Source: Parabacteroides timonensis (GTDB lineage Bacteria > Bacteroidota > Bacteroidia > Bacteroidales > Tannerellaceae). Taken from it: 64,000 nucleotides of DNA. The notes under the pieces were generated by a model. The model was given only the letters and a program-made list of their open reading frames with translations. It was not told the origin of the DNA and searched no databases. Of this stretch, positions 33,724 to 41,965 are shown piece by piece (position 1 is the first letter of the stretch; every line of letters begins with the position of its first letter). The stretch covers positions 1,424,048 to 1,488,047 of the forward strand of contig NZ_LT669941.1 of assembly GCF_900128505.1 (NCBI RefSeq), given 5' to 3'. The translations under genes and the position numbers were made by a program.

Positions 33724-34191
33724 TCACTGAATAATCGCCATCACCGCCCGGATTGTCCGCTCGATACTGACCAGGCTACATCGGTAAACCTCGCGGTCGT
33801 CGCCATTGAGTTCGCTGATGTAGGGGCTGTAGGCTATCTCTTTGGCATAGGCGGCGATGTCGTTGCTCACCAACCAGGCGGAACGGTAGTTGTTACGGAT
33901 CAGTCGGGCGAAATCGAGGAAAGAGTTCTCGCACGTATCGTAACGGCGGAAGTCCATCGCATAATCGGCGGCCTTTACGGTCGTTTTCCCGCCATGCCAA
34001 TACTCGTTGGCAGCTCCGTAGGCAGTCAGGCCAAAGAAGTTACGGCTGTTTCTCGACAGGTCGCTGGTTCCCCACCCGCTCTCAAAGGCCGCCTGCGAAA
34101 GGATAGCCACCGGATTCATGTTAAAAGCTGCTCCTGCCGACACGGCCGCCGGCAGGAGGTTTCTTACGAAATTGATTTGTTGTGCAACCAT
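33724..34191 (-). CDS. GH73-type N-acetylglucosaminidase (peptidoglycan hydrolase)
   Basis: A 155-residue protein without a signal peptide. AILSQAAFESGWGTSDLSR carries the catalytic Glu of GH73/FlgJ-type glucosaminidases, followed by NFFGLTAYG and FRRYDTCENSFLDFARLI. Lack of a signal peptide is typical of phage-type lysins or of enzymes that need another exit route; the small membrane peptide encoded downstream may help. It lies 17 bp after an HU-like gene. Confidence 0.85.
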   Translation of the reverse strand: MVAQQINFVRNLLPAAVSAGAAFNMNPVAILSQAAFESGWGTSDLSRNSRNFFGLTAYGAANEYWHGGKTTVKAADYAMDFRRYDTCENSFLDFARLIRNNYRSAWLVSNDIAAYAKEIAYSPYISELNGDDREVYRCSLVSIERTIRAVMAIIQ

Positions 34192-34208
34192 AGCTTTACG
34201 ATTTACTG

Positions 34209-34667
34209 TTACTCGATCACAGGGCGGTCGTCTTCCCCCCCTTCTCCTTCGTTGCCTCCGGTAGAAGAACCGGTTTCCGCATCGATACGTTCGAAACTCA
34301 CTTTGTCGAGAATCTCCTTCAATTCGACACCCGGACGGAATACGATACGGGGCTTACGAATCAGGGCGGCTTTAAATTCCTTGGCAGTAGCCACCCCCCT
34401 ACTGCCCACATTGATCTGGAAATTCCCGACATCCCCCATCTGCACGATCTCACCGCGCAACAGGGCGTCTTTCATGAAAAACATCAAGCCGTCCAACACC
34501 ACTTTCACATCACCGGGCGAAGCCGTCGAATAGGCGGCGATCGACTGACACATCTGCTTGAAAGGCAGCGTACCATTGTTGTTGACGGATGCATAATACT
34601 TCTGTGCTCCCGCAGGAGCATCTTTCGACAGGTCTTTACGTAAGACCAGTTTGTACCTTACTGACAT
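34209..34667 (-). CDS. HU-family DNA-binding protein (long Bacteroidales form)
   Basis: A 152-residue protein: an HU-like fold from about residue 25 (FKQMCQSIAAYSTASPGDVK, then GDVGNFQINVGSRGVA and RKPRIVFRPGVELKEILDKV) with an N-terminal addition and an acidic, Gly/Ser-rich tail. ATG at 34667 (MSVRYKLVLRKDL) is chosen. It belongs to the histone-like group often paired with a lysozyme or amidase gene and facing VirE/DUF3987 genes, as here. Confidence 0.85.
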   Translation of the reverse strand: MSVRYKLVLRKDLSKDAPAGAQKYYASVNNNGTLPFKQMCQSIAAYSTASPGDVKVVLDGLMFFMKDALLRGEIVQMGDVGNFQINVGSRGVATAKEFKAALIRKPRIVFRPGVELKEILDKVSFERIDAETGSSTGGNEGEGGEDDRPVIE

Positions 34668-34762
34668 AATTTTAAATTTAAGGGTTAGTGTTTTAATTAG
34701 TTGACAAGCGACAGATGTAATCATATATATATGTATAGAAGGCCTCATATTTGATTACATTA

Positions 34763-34770
34763 CAAAGATA
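34763..34770 (-). promoter_or_regulatory. -7 box of the HU-GH73 transcript
   Basis: TATCTTTG on the minus strand, 95 bp before the HU start codon, leaving a leader of about 90 nt. No -33 TTTG. Confidence 0.4.
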
Positions 34771-34819
34771 CGACACGGTAAGGCGCCGGGACGGCCATAG
34801 TCAGGTACAGGAGTGTGTA

Positions 34820-34894
34820 ATGGGATATTTAAGGATAAAACAGGATAGAGTAATCCGATGTCATATTAGCAACGGAGACAAAACTATTATATAA
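34820..34894 (+). CDS. Possible 24-residue leader peptide
   Basis: A short frame MGYLRIKQDRVIRCHISNGD... with an AGGAG ribosome site 8 nt before the ATG. It ends 3 nt before a terminator hairpin and 152 bp before the DUF4248 gene. The tight stop-hairpin spacing suggests a leader or a stand-alone tiny gene, but the frame is short enough to be chance. Confidence 0.3.
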   Translation: MGYLRIKQDRVIRCHISNGDKTII

Positions 34895-34897
34895 AGC

Positions 34898-34931
34898 AAA
34901 CAAGGCAACCTCAAATGAAGCTGCCTTGTTT
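34898..34931 (+). terminator. Lone terminator hairpin in a divergent gap
   Basis: A 10-bp perfect stem AAACAAGGCA/TGCCTTGTTT with a 14-nt loop, then TCTTT. It lies between the divergent HU and DUF4248 genes, where no gene end is expected, so it implies a short transcript upstream or an attenuator. Confidence 0.6.
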
Positions 34932-34988
34932 CTTTACACATTTATTGTAAAAAATCACAAACAAAACATGATTTTCAACACATAAACA

Positions 34989-35020
34989 TTTGTTTTTTTC
35001 AGATTAAATAGCTACCTTAC
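34989..35020 (+). promoter_or_regulatory. Promoter of DUF4248-VirE genes
   Basis: TTTG (34989-34992), 20 bp, then TACCTTAC (35013-35020), which keeps the TAnnTT part of the -7 consensus. It lies 26 bp before the DUF4248 ATG. Confidence 0.45.
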
Positions 35021-35046
35021 ATCTGTAAATCAATACAATTAGAACC

Positions 35047-35271
35047 ATGGAAGAAAAGCAAAATTACTGCCGTGTGTGGGCATTTTACGAACTGGCCCTG
35101 TGTTATTTCCCCGGATCGACACCCAAGACGGCCAGTGAGAAGCTGACACGATGGATCAGGCTTTCGGGAAACCTCAAAGAGAAACTAATCGCCCTGGACT
35201 GGAAACCGGGGCAGAAACTACTCACGCCCAAACAAGCAATGTGCATTGTCAATCATCTGGGTGAACCTTAG
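35047..35271 (+). CDS. DUF4248 small protein
   Basis: A 74-residue protein with the DUF4248 pattern: VWAFYELALCYFPGSTPKTA, LTRWIRLSGNLKEKL and LTPKQAMCIVNHLGEP. These small proteins precede VirE/DUF3987 genes throughout Bacteroidales; their role is unknown, though a DNA-binding or replication accessory is often guessed. The next gene begins 35 bp on, or overlaps by one base if a GTG at 35271 is used. Confidence 0.85.
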   Translation: MEEKQNYCRVWAFYELALCYFPGSTPKTASEKLTRWIRLSGNLKEKLIALDWKPGQKLLTPKQAMCIVNHLGEP

Positions 35272-35306
35272 TGAACCCAACAGTTTACAACTTTAGTGTA
35301 TTACTT

Positions 35307-37706
35307 ATGAAACAAAACAAAAAACAGGAATTCTCCTGGTATGGCAGTCTTTACAAGACCAGGGAAGAAAAGAGAGTGACACTCGGCTGGCTCGATGCAT
35401 TTATTAAAGGCAACTATCTTCAGTTTATTACTAAAGAGATCCGTCGGCTAAGTGCCGAAGGCCGTCACCAGGAAGCCAAACGAACGAAACTGCAACTGCC
35501 CGCCATTGCCGTTTCGGCACTGTTTCCCGGTGAAAGACTGACGGAACAGGCTGGCGAACATACCGGCTACGTACTGGTGGACGTTGACGGCATGAAGACA
35601 CCCGTTGCCGAATACATGGAACGAAGCAAAGGCTTTCCCTGGCTGGCACTGGCTTATGTCAGTGCACGGGGCGGCGGCGTACACCTGATCTTCCGGGTGG
35701 AAACGGATACCACACATCATCTGGAAACCTGCCTGGCATTGTATGATATTGTTGAAACGACTTTGGGAGAAGCGGTAGACAGGGGATGCACCGATATCAC
35801 ACGGACAAGTTTGGTTTGCTGGGATGCGGACTGCTATTACAATCCGGAGGCGGAGACGTTCAGGATGGAAGCGGCCGTTGACACATATCCTGGTCCTGCC
35901 GTTGACACACCCCCTACCCCCTCTCGAGAGGGGAAAAGCTACTCCACACACTGTGAGAAAAAGACGGCGACAGAAATGGAGCCATTGACGGAAACGGAGC
36001 GGCTGGATCTCTATCTGGATCAGGCAGACCTCGGAAACAGTTGGGTAAAAGGACAACGCCATGCCCGGCTGGTCAGCCTCGCCTTCTGCCTGAACCGCGC
36101 CGGCTTCGGACAGCAGGCCGTGGAAAATGAATGCGTGCGCCGTTATGCCGAGCCCGATTTCGATGCGAAGGAAATCGCCAAGACCATCGCCTCCGTTTAC
36201 GGCAAGGCACGGGCAGAACATGGGACGAACCGGCGCGAAAACAAGGCCCTGAACGAGAAAAAGTTCGCCATTCCCGCCACTTTCGCCACTAAAGATACCG
36301 GAAAGTATCCACCTGCCGAAAACGAAGCGGATATAAGTACCAATCAACACGTTACTCCCGAGCTATCCTACGTAGACCAGGCTCTTTTCAATGCCGCCCC
36401 GACCCTGTTGCGGGACATGATACGCCCCGGTCTCGAAGGACGCCAGCGGGATATGGCAATCGTCGCCGCACTGGCTATGATCTCCACCGTGATGCCCCGT
36501 GTGAAAGGTAACTATCATGGCGATTCTGTCGCCCCGATGCTCTACCTCTATGTCGTGGCACGTGCCGGCTCCGGCAAGGGAGTGCTCAACGGCATGTACC
36601 AACTGCTCCAACCCTGGCACTATTACGTCCGTTCGAAATCAGCTTCGTACGTCAAGAAAAACAAGGAAGAGATAGAGGCCTACGAACTGGCTGCGGCACG
36701 AAGCAAGAAAACCGGAAAGCCGGTCATGCTCACCCGCCCTGACGAAGTCGTCCAAATGGAACTAAAAATTGCCGGAACCATCACCCAGGCCAAGCTGGTG
36801 AAACAACTGAGTGCCAACGAACATTATCCCGGACTGATGCAAGAATCGGAAATCGGTATCCTGATCGAAGCCATCCACAACGATCACGGCAAATACACCT
36901 ACCTGCTCAACCAGATCGCCCATCAGGAAATGATCGACCGGTCATCCATTTCCGGCGGAACAGTGAGTTGCAACCGTCCGCTAATGGGACTGCTCACGAG
37001 CGGAACCTTCGGGCAGTTCGTACGGCTCATCCCTTCGGCCGACGATGGTCTTTTCAGCCGTTTCCTGGCTTACACCTTCAACGAGGCTCCGAAATGGAAA
37101 CTCCTGACCAGCGAAGACGACAACATACATGCCGACCGTTATTATGCAAAGGTAGGCGCCGCCATCCTCGAAGCCGGCATCTACCTCGACAATAACCCGA
37201 CCTTCGTACGTTACACCGAGCAACAGCGTAACCGCATGAACCACCGTTTCTCCCGCATGTCGGAACAGGCCCGGTTGTTCGGCAACGAAGACCGCCTGAG
37301 CGTGGTACACCGCCTGGGACGTACTCATTTCTGTATCAGCATGTTTCTCACCGCCCTGCGCAAAGTGGAGCGACAGAGCACGTTGGATGAACAGGTCGTT
37401 TCAGACATAGACTTCGATATTGCCATGATGTTCGTCCTTATGTTTCAGCAGCACATGCTCACATTAGGTACGATGTTAAAGCACGATGCCGATTTCACTC
37501 CACCCAGCGATCCCAATATTTACGAAACATTCTTCAACGACCTCCCCGCCACCTTCCGCACCTCCGAAGCCAAGGCACTCGGCATGTCCCGGGGAATCCC
37601 CGAAAGAACCATCGACCGTCATTTGGGAAAATGGATACATGAAGGGATAATCAGCAGATTATCAGTCGGGAAATACCTGAAAAAGATAACAAAGTATGGT
37701 AGTTGA
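35307..37706 (+). CDS. VirE N-terminal/DUF3987 primase-helicase-like protein
   Basis: A 799-residue cytoplasmic protein (GTG at 35271 would add 12 residues). Order: a VirE/BT4734-like primase-fold domain at about 60-190 (YVLVDVDGMKTP, ARGGGVHLIFRVE), a PriCT-like helical segment (GQRHARLVSLAFCLNRAGFG), then DUF3987 from about 370 with a P-loop ARAGSGKG. Similar to replication proteins of mobile elements. A 9-bp repeat inside the gene (36264-36290, encoding FAIPATFAT) is mirrored just after the stop. The gene is followed by a 22-bp-phased repeat array, so a role in initiating replication of a resident or former element is plausible. Confidence 0.85.
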   Translation: MKQNKKQEFSWYGSLYKTREEKRVTLGWLDAFIKGNYLQFITKEIRRLSAEGRHQEAKRTKLQLPAIAVSALFPGERLTEQAGEHTGYVLVDVDGMKTPVAEYMERSKGFPWLALAYVSARGGGVHLIFRVETDTTHHLETCLALYDIVETTLGEAVDRGCTDITRTSLVCWDADCYYNPEAETFRMEAAVDTYPGPAVDTPPTPSREGKSYSTHCEKKTATEMEPLTETERLDLYLDQADLGNSWVKGQRHARLVSLAFCLNRAGFGQQAVENECVRRYAEPDFDAKEIAKTIASVYGKARAEHGTNRRENKALNEKKFAIPATFATKDTGKYPPAENEADISTNQHVTPELSYVDQALFNAAPTLLRDMIRPGLEGRQRDMAIVAALAMISTVMPRVKGNYHGDSVAPMLYLYVVARAGSGKGVLNGMYQLLQPWHYYVRSKSASYVKKNKEEIEAYELAAARSKKTGKPVMLTRPDEVVQMELKIAGTITQAKLVKQLSANEHYPGLMQESEIGILIEAIHNDHGKYTYLLNQIAHQEMIDRSSISGGTVSCNRPLMGLLTSGTFGQFVRLIPSADDGLFSRFLAYTFNEAPKWKLLTSEDDNIHADRYYAKVGAAILEAGIYLDNNPTFVRYTEQQRNRMNHRFSRMSEQARLFGNEDRLSVVHRLGRTHFCISMFLTALRKVERQSTLDEQVVSDIDFDIAMMFVLMFQQHMLTLGTMLKHDADFTPPSDPNIYETFFNDLPATFRTSEAKALGMSRGIPERTIDRHLGKWIHEGIISRLSVGKYLKKITKYGS
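36264..36290 (+). repeat. 9-bp tandem repeat inside the primase-like gene
   Basis: Three units TTCGCCATT, CCCGCCACT, TTCGCCACT in frame, encoding FAI PAT FAT between the PriCT-like and DUF3987 parts. The inverted form occurs at 37722-37748. Confidence 0.65.
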
Positions 37707-37721
37707 AAATGAAATAACTTT

Positions 37722-37748
37722 AGTGGCATAAATGGCGAATGTGGCAAA
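37722..37748 (+). repeat. 9-bp tandem repeat after the primase-like gene
   Basis: AGTGGCATA, AATGGCGAA, TGTGGCAAA: three contiguous 9-mers whose reverse complements match the in-gene units at 36264-36290. The shared context extends to CTTTAGTGGC on the left and ACTTTT on the right. Confidence 0.65.
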
Positions 37749-37788
37749 CTTTTGAAATACAAAATGCGAAACAAATGTCATAAATAAG

Positions 37789-37876
37789 AAGTATTCAATA
37801 TAAAAAGACTAAGTATTTCGGACAAAAAACATAAGTATTATCAGATAAAGCCGCAAGTATTTTACTAAAAGATATA
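37789..37876 (+). repeat. Four 22-bp-phased iteron-like repeats
   Basis: AAGTATT begins at 37789, 37811, 37833 and 37855, exactly 22 bp apart, each followed about 6 bp later by an A-rich patch. Only the 7-mer and A patch are conserved. Two-turn phasing and the place after a primase-like gene resemble plasmid iterons or a protein-binding array. Together with the palindromes at 37885 and 38059 it occupies the 391-bp gap before the second HU gene. Confidence 0.65.
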
Positions 37877-37884
37877 TCAGGGAA

Positions 37885-37916
37885 TGACTAGATTAAACGT
37901 TCGTTTTAATTTGTCA
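37885..37916. repeat. Imperfect palindrome TGACTAG...
   Basis: Fifteen-base arms around a TT centre; 11 of 15 positions pair. It shares AATGACTAGA and the AACGnnCGTT centre with the perfect palindrome at 38059-38094. Confidence 0.5.
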
Positions 37917-38058
37917 CAAAGTTACGGGTTATATTTTTATATTCAAATTTATCGGACATAAACTTTGATAATCTTGTTTTCTCTTGTTTTTCAACAATTT
38001 TCAAATCTTACCTACTCTAATTTACCCATAAACATTTATTTTTTATGACACTTCAGAA

Positions 38059-38094
38059 AATGACTAGAAAAAACGAACGTTTTTTCTAGTCATT
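38059..38094. promoter_or_regulatory. Perfect 36-bp palindrome before the HU-adhesin genes
   Basis: Arms of 17 bases (AATGACTAGAAAAAACG and its complement) flank AA. It ends 3 bp before the HU ATG, so it can be an operator, or form a hairpin in the mRNA that would hide the start codon. A related, weaker palindrome lies 174 bp upstream. Confidence 0.75.
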
Positions 38095-38097
38095 CTT

Positions 38098-38391
38098 ATG
38101 AACAAGCAACAATTGATCAACACGTTAGCCCATAAAACAGGGCAAACACAAATTGCCGTCAAAAAGGTTATCCAATCTTTGACCGGCATTATCACCGACG
38201 AACTGAAACAAGGTGGAGAAATCCGCTTGACAGGTTTCGGCGTCATTACAAGATGGCACCAGGCCGAACGCCTGGCACGAAATCCCAAAACAGGAGCCCC
38301 TCACATGATTTCCGAACGTTTCTCCGTAAAGCTGAAACCGGGAAAAGAACTTCTTGAAGAATTAAATAATACCCAAACTAAAAATAAATGA
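38098..38391 (+). CDS. HU/IHF-family DNA-binding protein
   Basis: A 97-residue protein of normal HU length: MNKQQLINTLAHKTGQTQIA, the beta-arm start GEIRLTGFGVITRWHQAER, then RNPKTGAP and KLKPGKELLEEL. The arm tip RNPKTG is canonical, so it should bend DNA. Its stop overlaps the start of the surface-protein gene by 4 bp, and a 36-bp palindrome lies 3 bp before its ATG. This suggests that HU level and surface-protein synthesis are tied; HU may bind the palindrome itself. Confidence 0.92.
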   Translation: MNKQQLINTLAHKTGQTQIAVKKVIQSLTGIITDELKQGGEIRLTGFGVITRWHQAERLARNPKTGAPHMISERFSVKLKPGKELLEELNNTQTKNK

Positions 38392-41375
38392 TGATGAAAA
38401 AACATTTACATCTTATTTCGTATCGTCTGTTAATAACGATAGCGTTTCTCTGTTTCTTCTCCAAAGGGATGCGGGCAGATGATACCACACCGGATACATG
38501 GGAAAACCTGGCAACCCCACCTGCGGACTGGAGTACTTCTTCAACTGAGATCAACATATCTTCCGCAGCCGAACTAGCTTGGGTAGCGAAAATGGTAAAC
38601 GAAAACGAAGATACCGGAAATTCCGGCAAAAAAGGGTTTGAAGGGGTGGCGATAACACTCACCCAAGATATTGACTTGGCTGATCATAATTGGATACCAA
38701 TCGGAGAAAAGGCCACTTACCCATTCAAAGGTTCTTTCAATGGAGGAAATTTCAAGATACAAAATATATATGTATCTACTTTAGACGCAGCCGGTCTATT
38801 TGGAATAACAGATCATGCGAACATAAAGGACATTCAATTAACCGATTGTGACATAAATAAAAAAGTTGATTATACTTCCAGCGATTATGACGATTATGCC
38901 GGAGGGATAGTAGCCGCCGGTAAATATTCAACTATCGATCATTGTACGGTAAACGGTAAAATCATTTATCAGGAAGCAAAAGGGGGAGCCATCGGAGGTA
39001 TCGCCGGAGTCAACTATGAAGGAACTGTTACAGATTGTAGTTTTGAAGGTATATTAACTTCCGGTCGAAAAGACAACGATCATACGTCTGCTTCTATCGG
39101 AGGAATAGTTGGAGAAAACAGCTTTACTAGTCAGACTATACCAACCATAACAGACTGCAATGCAAATATCAGTATTACATCAGTCGGAGGATACGCAACA
39201 GGAGGAATTACTTCAAAAAACGGAGGTTGCATAAAAAATTGTACCGCACAAGGAAAAATAGATTTCATTCCTAATTTCCAAAATGAAGGATGTGGAGGGA
39301 TTGTAGGTGGCAACCAGTCTAATGTCATAAGTGGATATTCAATCGAAAAATGTACTTCTTCATGTGATATACATGTAAAATACCAGACAAATATCCCCCC
39401 AAAAAATACTAATGAAAGGCTGTATTTTATCAAAGCCGGTGGTATTGCCGGTATGAGTGAAACGTCCTATCCCATTGACCATTGTACAACCTCAGGAACC
39501 ATTAAAATGGAATTAACATCCGATGCTCCCAACAATATAAAAGGCTATACCTATTGCGTCGGTGGGATTGTTGGATATAATAAGACTATAATTACAGCAT
39601 GTGAATCAGCAACCTGCATTTTTTCATCTGCCAATTTCGCAGAAACGACCACATACGCAGGAGGTATCGTGGGATATATGATGTATAATACTATTACAGA
39701 CAGTAAATCATCCGGTATAATAACGGTTGACGGGGCTCTGAGTTACATCGGTGGAATAGTCGGATATATATCCACATATGAAACTATTACCGATTGTAAA
39801 TCATCTACCCGGTTTAATGTTAAAGGAGAGGATAATTATGTTGGAGGAATAACCGGATATAGCTTTGTCAATTTAACGAATTGCCAATATAATGCAATTG
39901 ATAACAGAGAAGAAAACCAACTGATACATTATTCAACGCCAACAAGCGACATATCCACTATAGGACAAACAAATATCATAGGAGGTCTTACTGCATTAAA
40001 TTATCGAAGTATAAAAAATTGTTATTCAACAGCTAACATTACGTCTGAAGGAGGAGAAAACTATATCGGTAATTTGGTCGGATGGAATTACGATAAAAAA
40101 TCTGTTCATAGTGAAATACAAGATTGCTACACAACAGGGAATATCTCAGCAAGCGGAAAAGAAAATTACATCGGAGGGATTGCCGGGTACAATCCCGGAA
40201 AGGTAACAAACTGTTATGCCACAGGTAAAGTAGAAGCAATCAAAACCGAGGGTGATGAAGGACATGTCGGCGGTATTACAGGAGAGAATTCGGGTTCTAT
40301 CTCGAATTGCGTAGCTCTTAATACTGTTGGCGTTATCAACTATGCGGCTTCCACAGGACGTATTGCAGGAACAAATTCAGGCACTACAACTAGTAATTAT
40401 GCACATTCAGACATTCCTGGCCAGTGGGACACTAGTAATACATCTCTGAATGGCGAAGAATGGGACGGAGAAAATTATCCTTTTTCACCATCCGATGCCT
40501 GGGATTTCAATACCAACACCCTGCCTAAACTAAAAAAAATTAATAACGACAATACTTACGGGGTAACGATAGATAACCAACCCAGTATCCCCCTTGTAAG
40601 CTTGAGTCTTTATACCATTACTTTCGACAAGCCTGATCATGGTGAATTAACCATTACCGACCAGCTTGCCAGTACGATAAAATCCGAGGATAAGGTACAA
40701 GGCGGAACCCAACTTACCATCACAGCCACCCCAGAAGGCAAATACAAACTGAGCGAGCTAACGGTAAATGGCACCCCTTTCAATTCCGGAAATACATTGA
40801 CCGTATCGGAAAACATCACAATCTCTGCTACTTTCAGCAAAATCCCAGATCCCCAGCCCGAACCTGATCCTGAGCCAACTCCAGTTCCTCCGGTTTACCA
40901 CCTCGTCACCCTCCCTCAAATAGAAGGAGTAACCACCGACCCTATAGCCGGCGAGTACGAAGTAGAAGCCTGGAGCAGTTTCCGTTTTTACCTCACGCTC
41001 GACAAGGAATACGACCAGTCTTCTCCCATCGTCACCACCGACCGAGGCGAAACGATCACTCCACGTTCGAGCGACGGTGCATACATTATCAAATATGTAC
41101 GCCAACCTATCGCGATCAGTATCGACGGTATCGTCCGCAATCCCGACCCGGTTGCCAACGAAACAATCTGCACAAACGATACGAAAGTCCGGACGGAGGA
41201 TACCTATCTGCATATCCATACCTCCCACCCCGAAACCGTATTCATCTACACTTTCAGCGGGACACTCTTACATAAATACGATAATCTATCGGGAGATAAG
41301 TCTCTTTGGTTACCGCAAGGCAATTACATTGTCGTAGCAGGAAATAAGAGTTTCAAGATACAGATACAAAAATAA
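38388..41375 (+). CDS. Large GLUG-repeat surface protein
   Basis: A 995-residue secreted protein with a signal peptide (cleavage near GMRAD, residue 30) after three Met codons. Residues about 80-690 consist of GLUG-type repeats (GGIVGYN, GGIAGVNYEGTVTDCS, with Cys in the DC/NC position). Then come a beta-repeat domain of the InlB type (TITFDKPDHGELTI), a Pro/Glu-rich linker (PDPQPEPDPEPTPVPP) and a C-terminal domain ending FIYTFSGTLLHKY...GNYIVVAGNKSFKIQIQK, which resembles type IX secretion sorting domains. It is probably an adhesin held at the surface. The repeat part is more AT-rich than the flanking genes, a sign of separate origin. Confidence 0.85.
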   Translation: MMMKKHLHLISYRLLITIAFLCFFSKGMRADDTTPDTWENLATPPADWSTSSTEINISSAAELAWVAKMVNENEDTGNSGKKGFEGVAITLTQDIDLADHNWIPIGEKATYPFKGSFNGGNFKIQNIYVSTLDAAGLFGITDHANIKDIQLTDCDINKKVDYTSSDYDDYAGGIVAAGKYSTIDHCTVNGKIIYQEAKGGAIGGIAGVNYEGTVTDCSFEGILTSGRKDNDHTSASIGGIVGENSFTSQTIPTITDCNANISITSVGGYATGGITSKNGGCIKNCTAQGKIDFIPNFQNEGCGGIVGGNQSNVISGYSIEKCTSSCDIHVKYQTNIPPKNTNERLYFIKAGGIAGMSETSYPIDHCTTSGTIKMELTSDAPNNIKGYTYCVGGIVGYNKTIITACESATCIFSSANFAETTTYAGGIVGYMMYNTITDSKSSGIITVDGALSYIGGIVGYISTYETITDCKSSTRFNVKGEDNYVGGITGYSFVNLTNCQYNAIDNREENQLIHYSTPTSDISTIGQTNIIGGLTALNYRSIKNCYSTANITSEGGENYIGNLVGWNYDKKSVHSEIQDCYTTGNISASGKENYIGGIAGYNPGKVTNCYATGKVEAIKTEGDEGHVGGITGENSGSISNCVALNTVGVINYAASTGRIAGTNSGTTTSNYAHSDIPGQWDTSNTSLNGEEWDGENYPFSPSDAWDFNTNTLPKLKKINNDNTYGVTIDNQPSIPLVSLSLYTITFDKPDHGELTITDQLASTIKSEDKVQGGTQLTITATPEGKYKLSELTVNGTPFNSGNTLTVSENITISATFSKIPDPQPEPDPEPTPVPPVYHLVTLPQIEGVTTDPIAGEYEVEAWSSFRFYLTLDKEYDQSSPIVTTDRGETITPRSSDGAYIIKYVRQPIAISIDGIVRNPDPVANETICTNDTKVRTEDTYLHIHTSHPETVFIYTFSGTLLHKYDNLSGDKSLWLPQGNYIVVAGNKSFKIQIQK

Positions 41376-41447
41376 CACGAGGACTCCCCAACGAGGCAAA
41401 CCTTGTATATAGTTCAGTTATTATCAAATTTGAATGTAGTGTCGTTG

Positions 41448-41475
41448 GTAGGGGCGGTTCGCGAACCGCCCTTAC
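41448..41475. repeat. REP-like palindrome with GGGCGGTTCGCGAACCGCCC core
   Basis: A perfect 20-bp palindrome (41452-41471) extended to 14-bp arms with one mismatch (GTAG.../...TTAC). It lies 72 bp after the surface-protein stop and could act as its terminator-like structure. Similar GTAGGGGCG palindromes are widespread in unrelated bacteria. Confidence 0.6.
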
Positions 41476-41493
41476 AGGTGCCGTTGTCTTCAA

Positions 41494-41826
41494 CAAGGCA
41501 ACGCCTTGTGCCGCAGGCTCTCTTTTGCCGTCGGTTTTTAACCGACGGATATAAAAGACAGGAGGCAAAGCCTCTTCCTTTGTGGGCTTAAGCCCCTTTA
41601 AAACAAGACAGTCTTTATATATTCAAAGGGGTTAAAACCCACAGAGGAATCCGGCAAAGCCGGAGCATTAATCTATCCGTCAGCTGAAGCAGACGGCAAA
41701 AGAGAGCCTGCGGCATGAGGCGTTGCCTCATAAAAAAGACTCAAATATTGTTCCTACTTGAAGCTCACCTTTTTCTAATTCCGATCACGAAGCCCAATTG
41801 TCAATTAAAAAAGACTCACCTTTTCC
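41494..41826. repeat. Composite hairpin-rich repeat, copy 2
   Basis: A 24-bp perfect inverted repeat (41509-41532 and 41692-41715), identical in sequence to that of copy 1, encloses the same hairpin series: GAGGCaaaGCCTC, GTGGG...CCCAC and CCGGCaaaGCCGG. The core is in the same orientation as in copy 1, but the two inner end hairpins are exchanged: CCGTCGGTT is now on the left and CCGTCAGCTGAAGC on the right. The right flank (CACCTTTTTCTA, TTCCGATC, CGAAGCCCAA) also matches copy 1. With the REP palindrome it explains most of the gap 41376-41965; no gene is seen. Confidence 0.85.
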
Positions 41827-41889
41827 TAAATATAAACTATATTTTGGTGAGATTGCCCTGTCTGTATTAATATAATTGAAAACAATTTC

Positions 41890-41897
41890 TATCTTTG
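41890..41897 (+). promoter_or_regulatory. -7 box before the antitoxin-like gene
   Basis: TATCTTTG, 68 bp before the ATG; no -33 TTTG at the standard distance. Confidence 0.4.
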
Positions 41898-41965
41898 TAA
41901 TACTATTCATCGAACAAATAGATCAGATAGAATAAGGCTAATACAAACCTTAAAAGAGAATTAAA

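Noticed and set aside
33521..34667. Prophage lysis module
   Set aside because: GH73, HU and a small membrane peptide occur without any phage structural, terminase or integrase gene; the set matches chromosomal Bacteroidales cassettes better.
37789..37876. CRISPR array
   Set aside because: The conserved part is only 7 bp with a 22-bp period; repeats and spacers are far too short and no cas genes are near.
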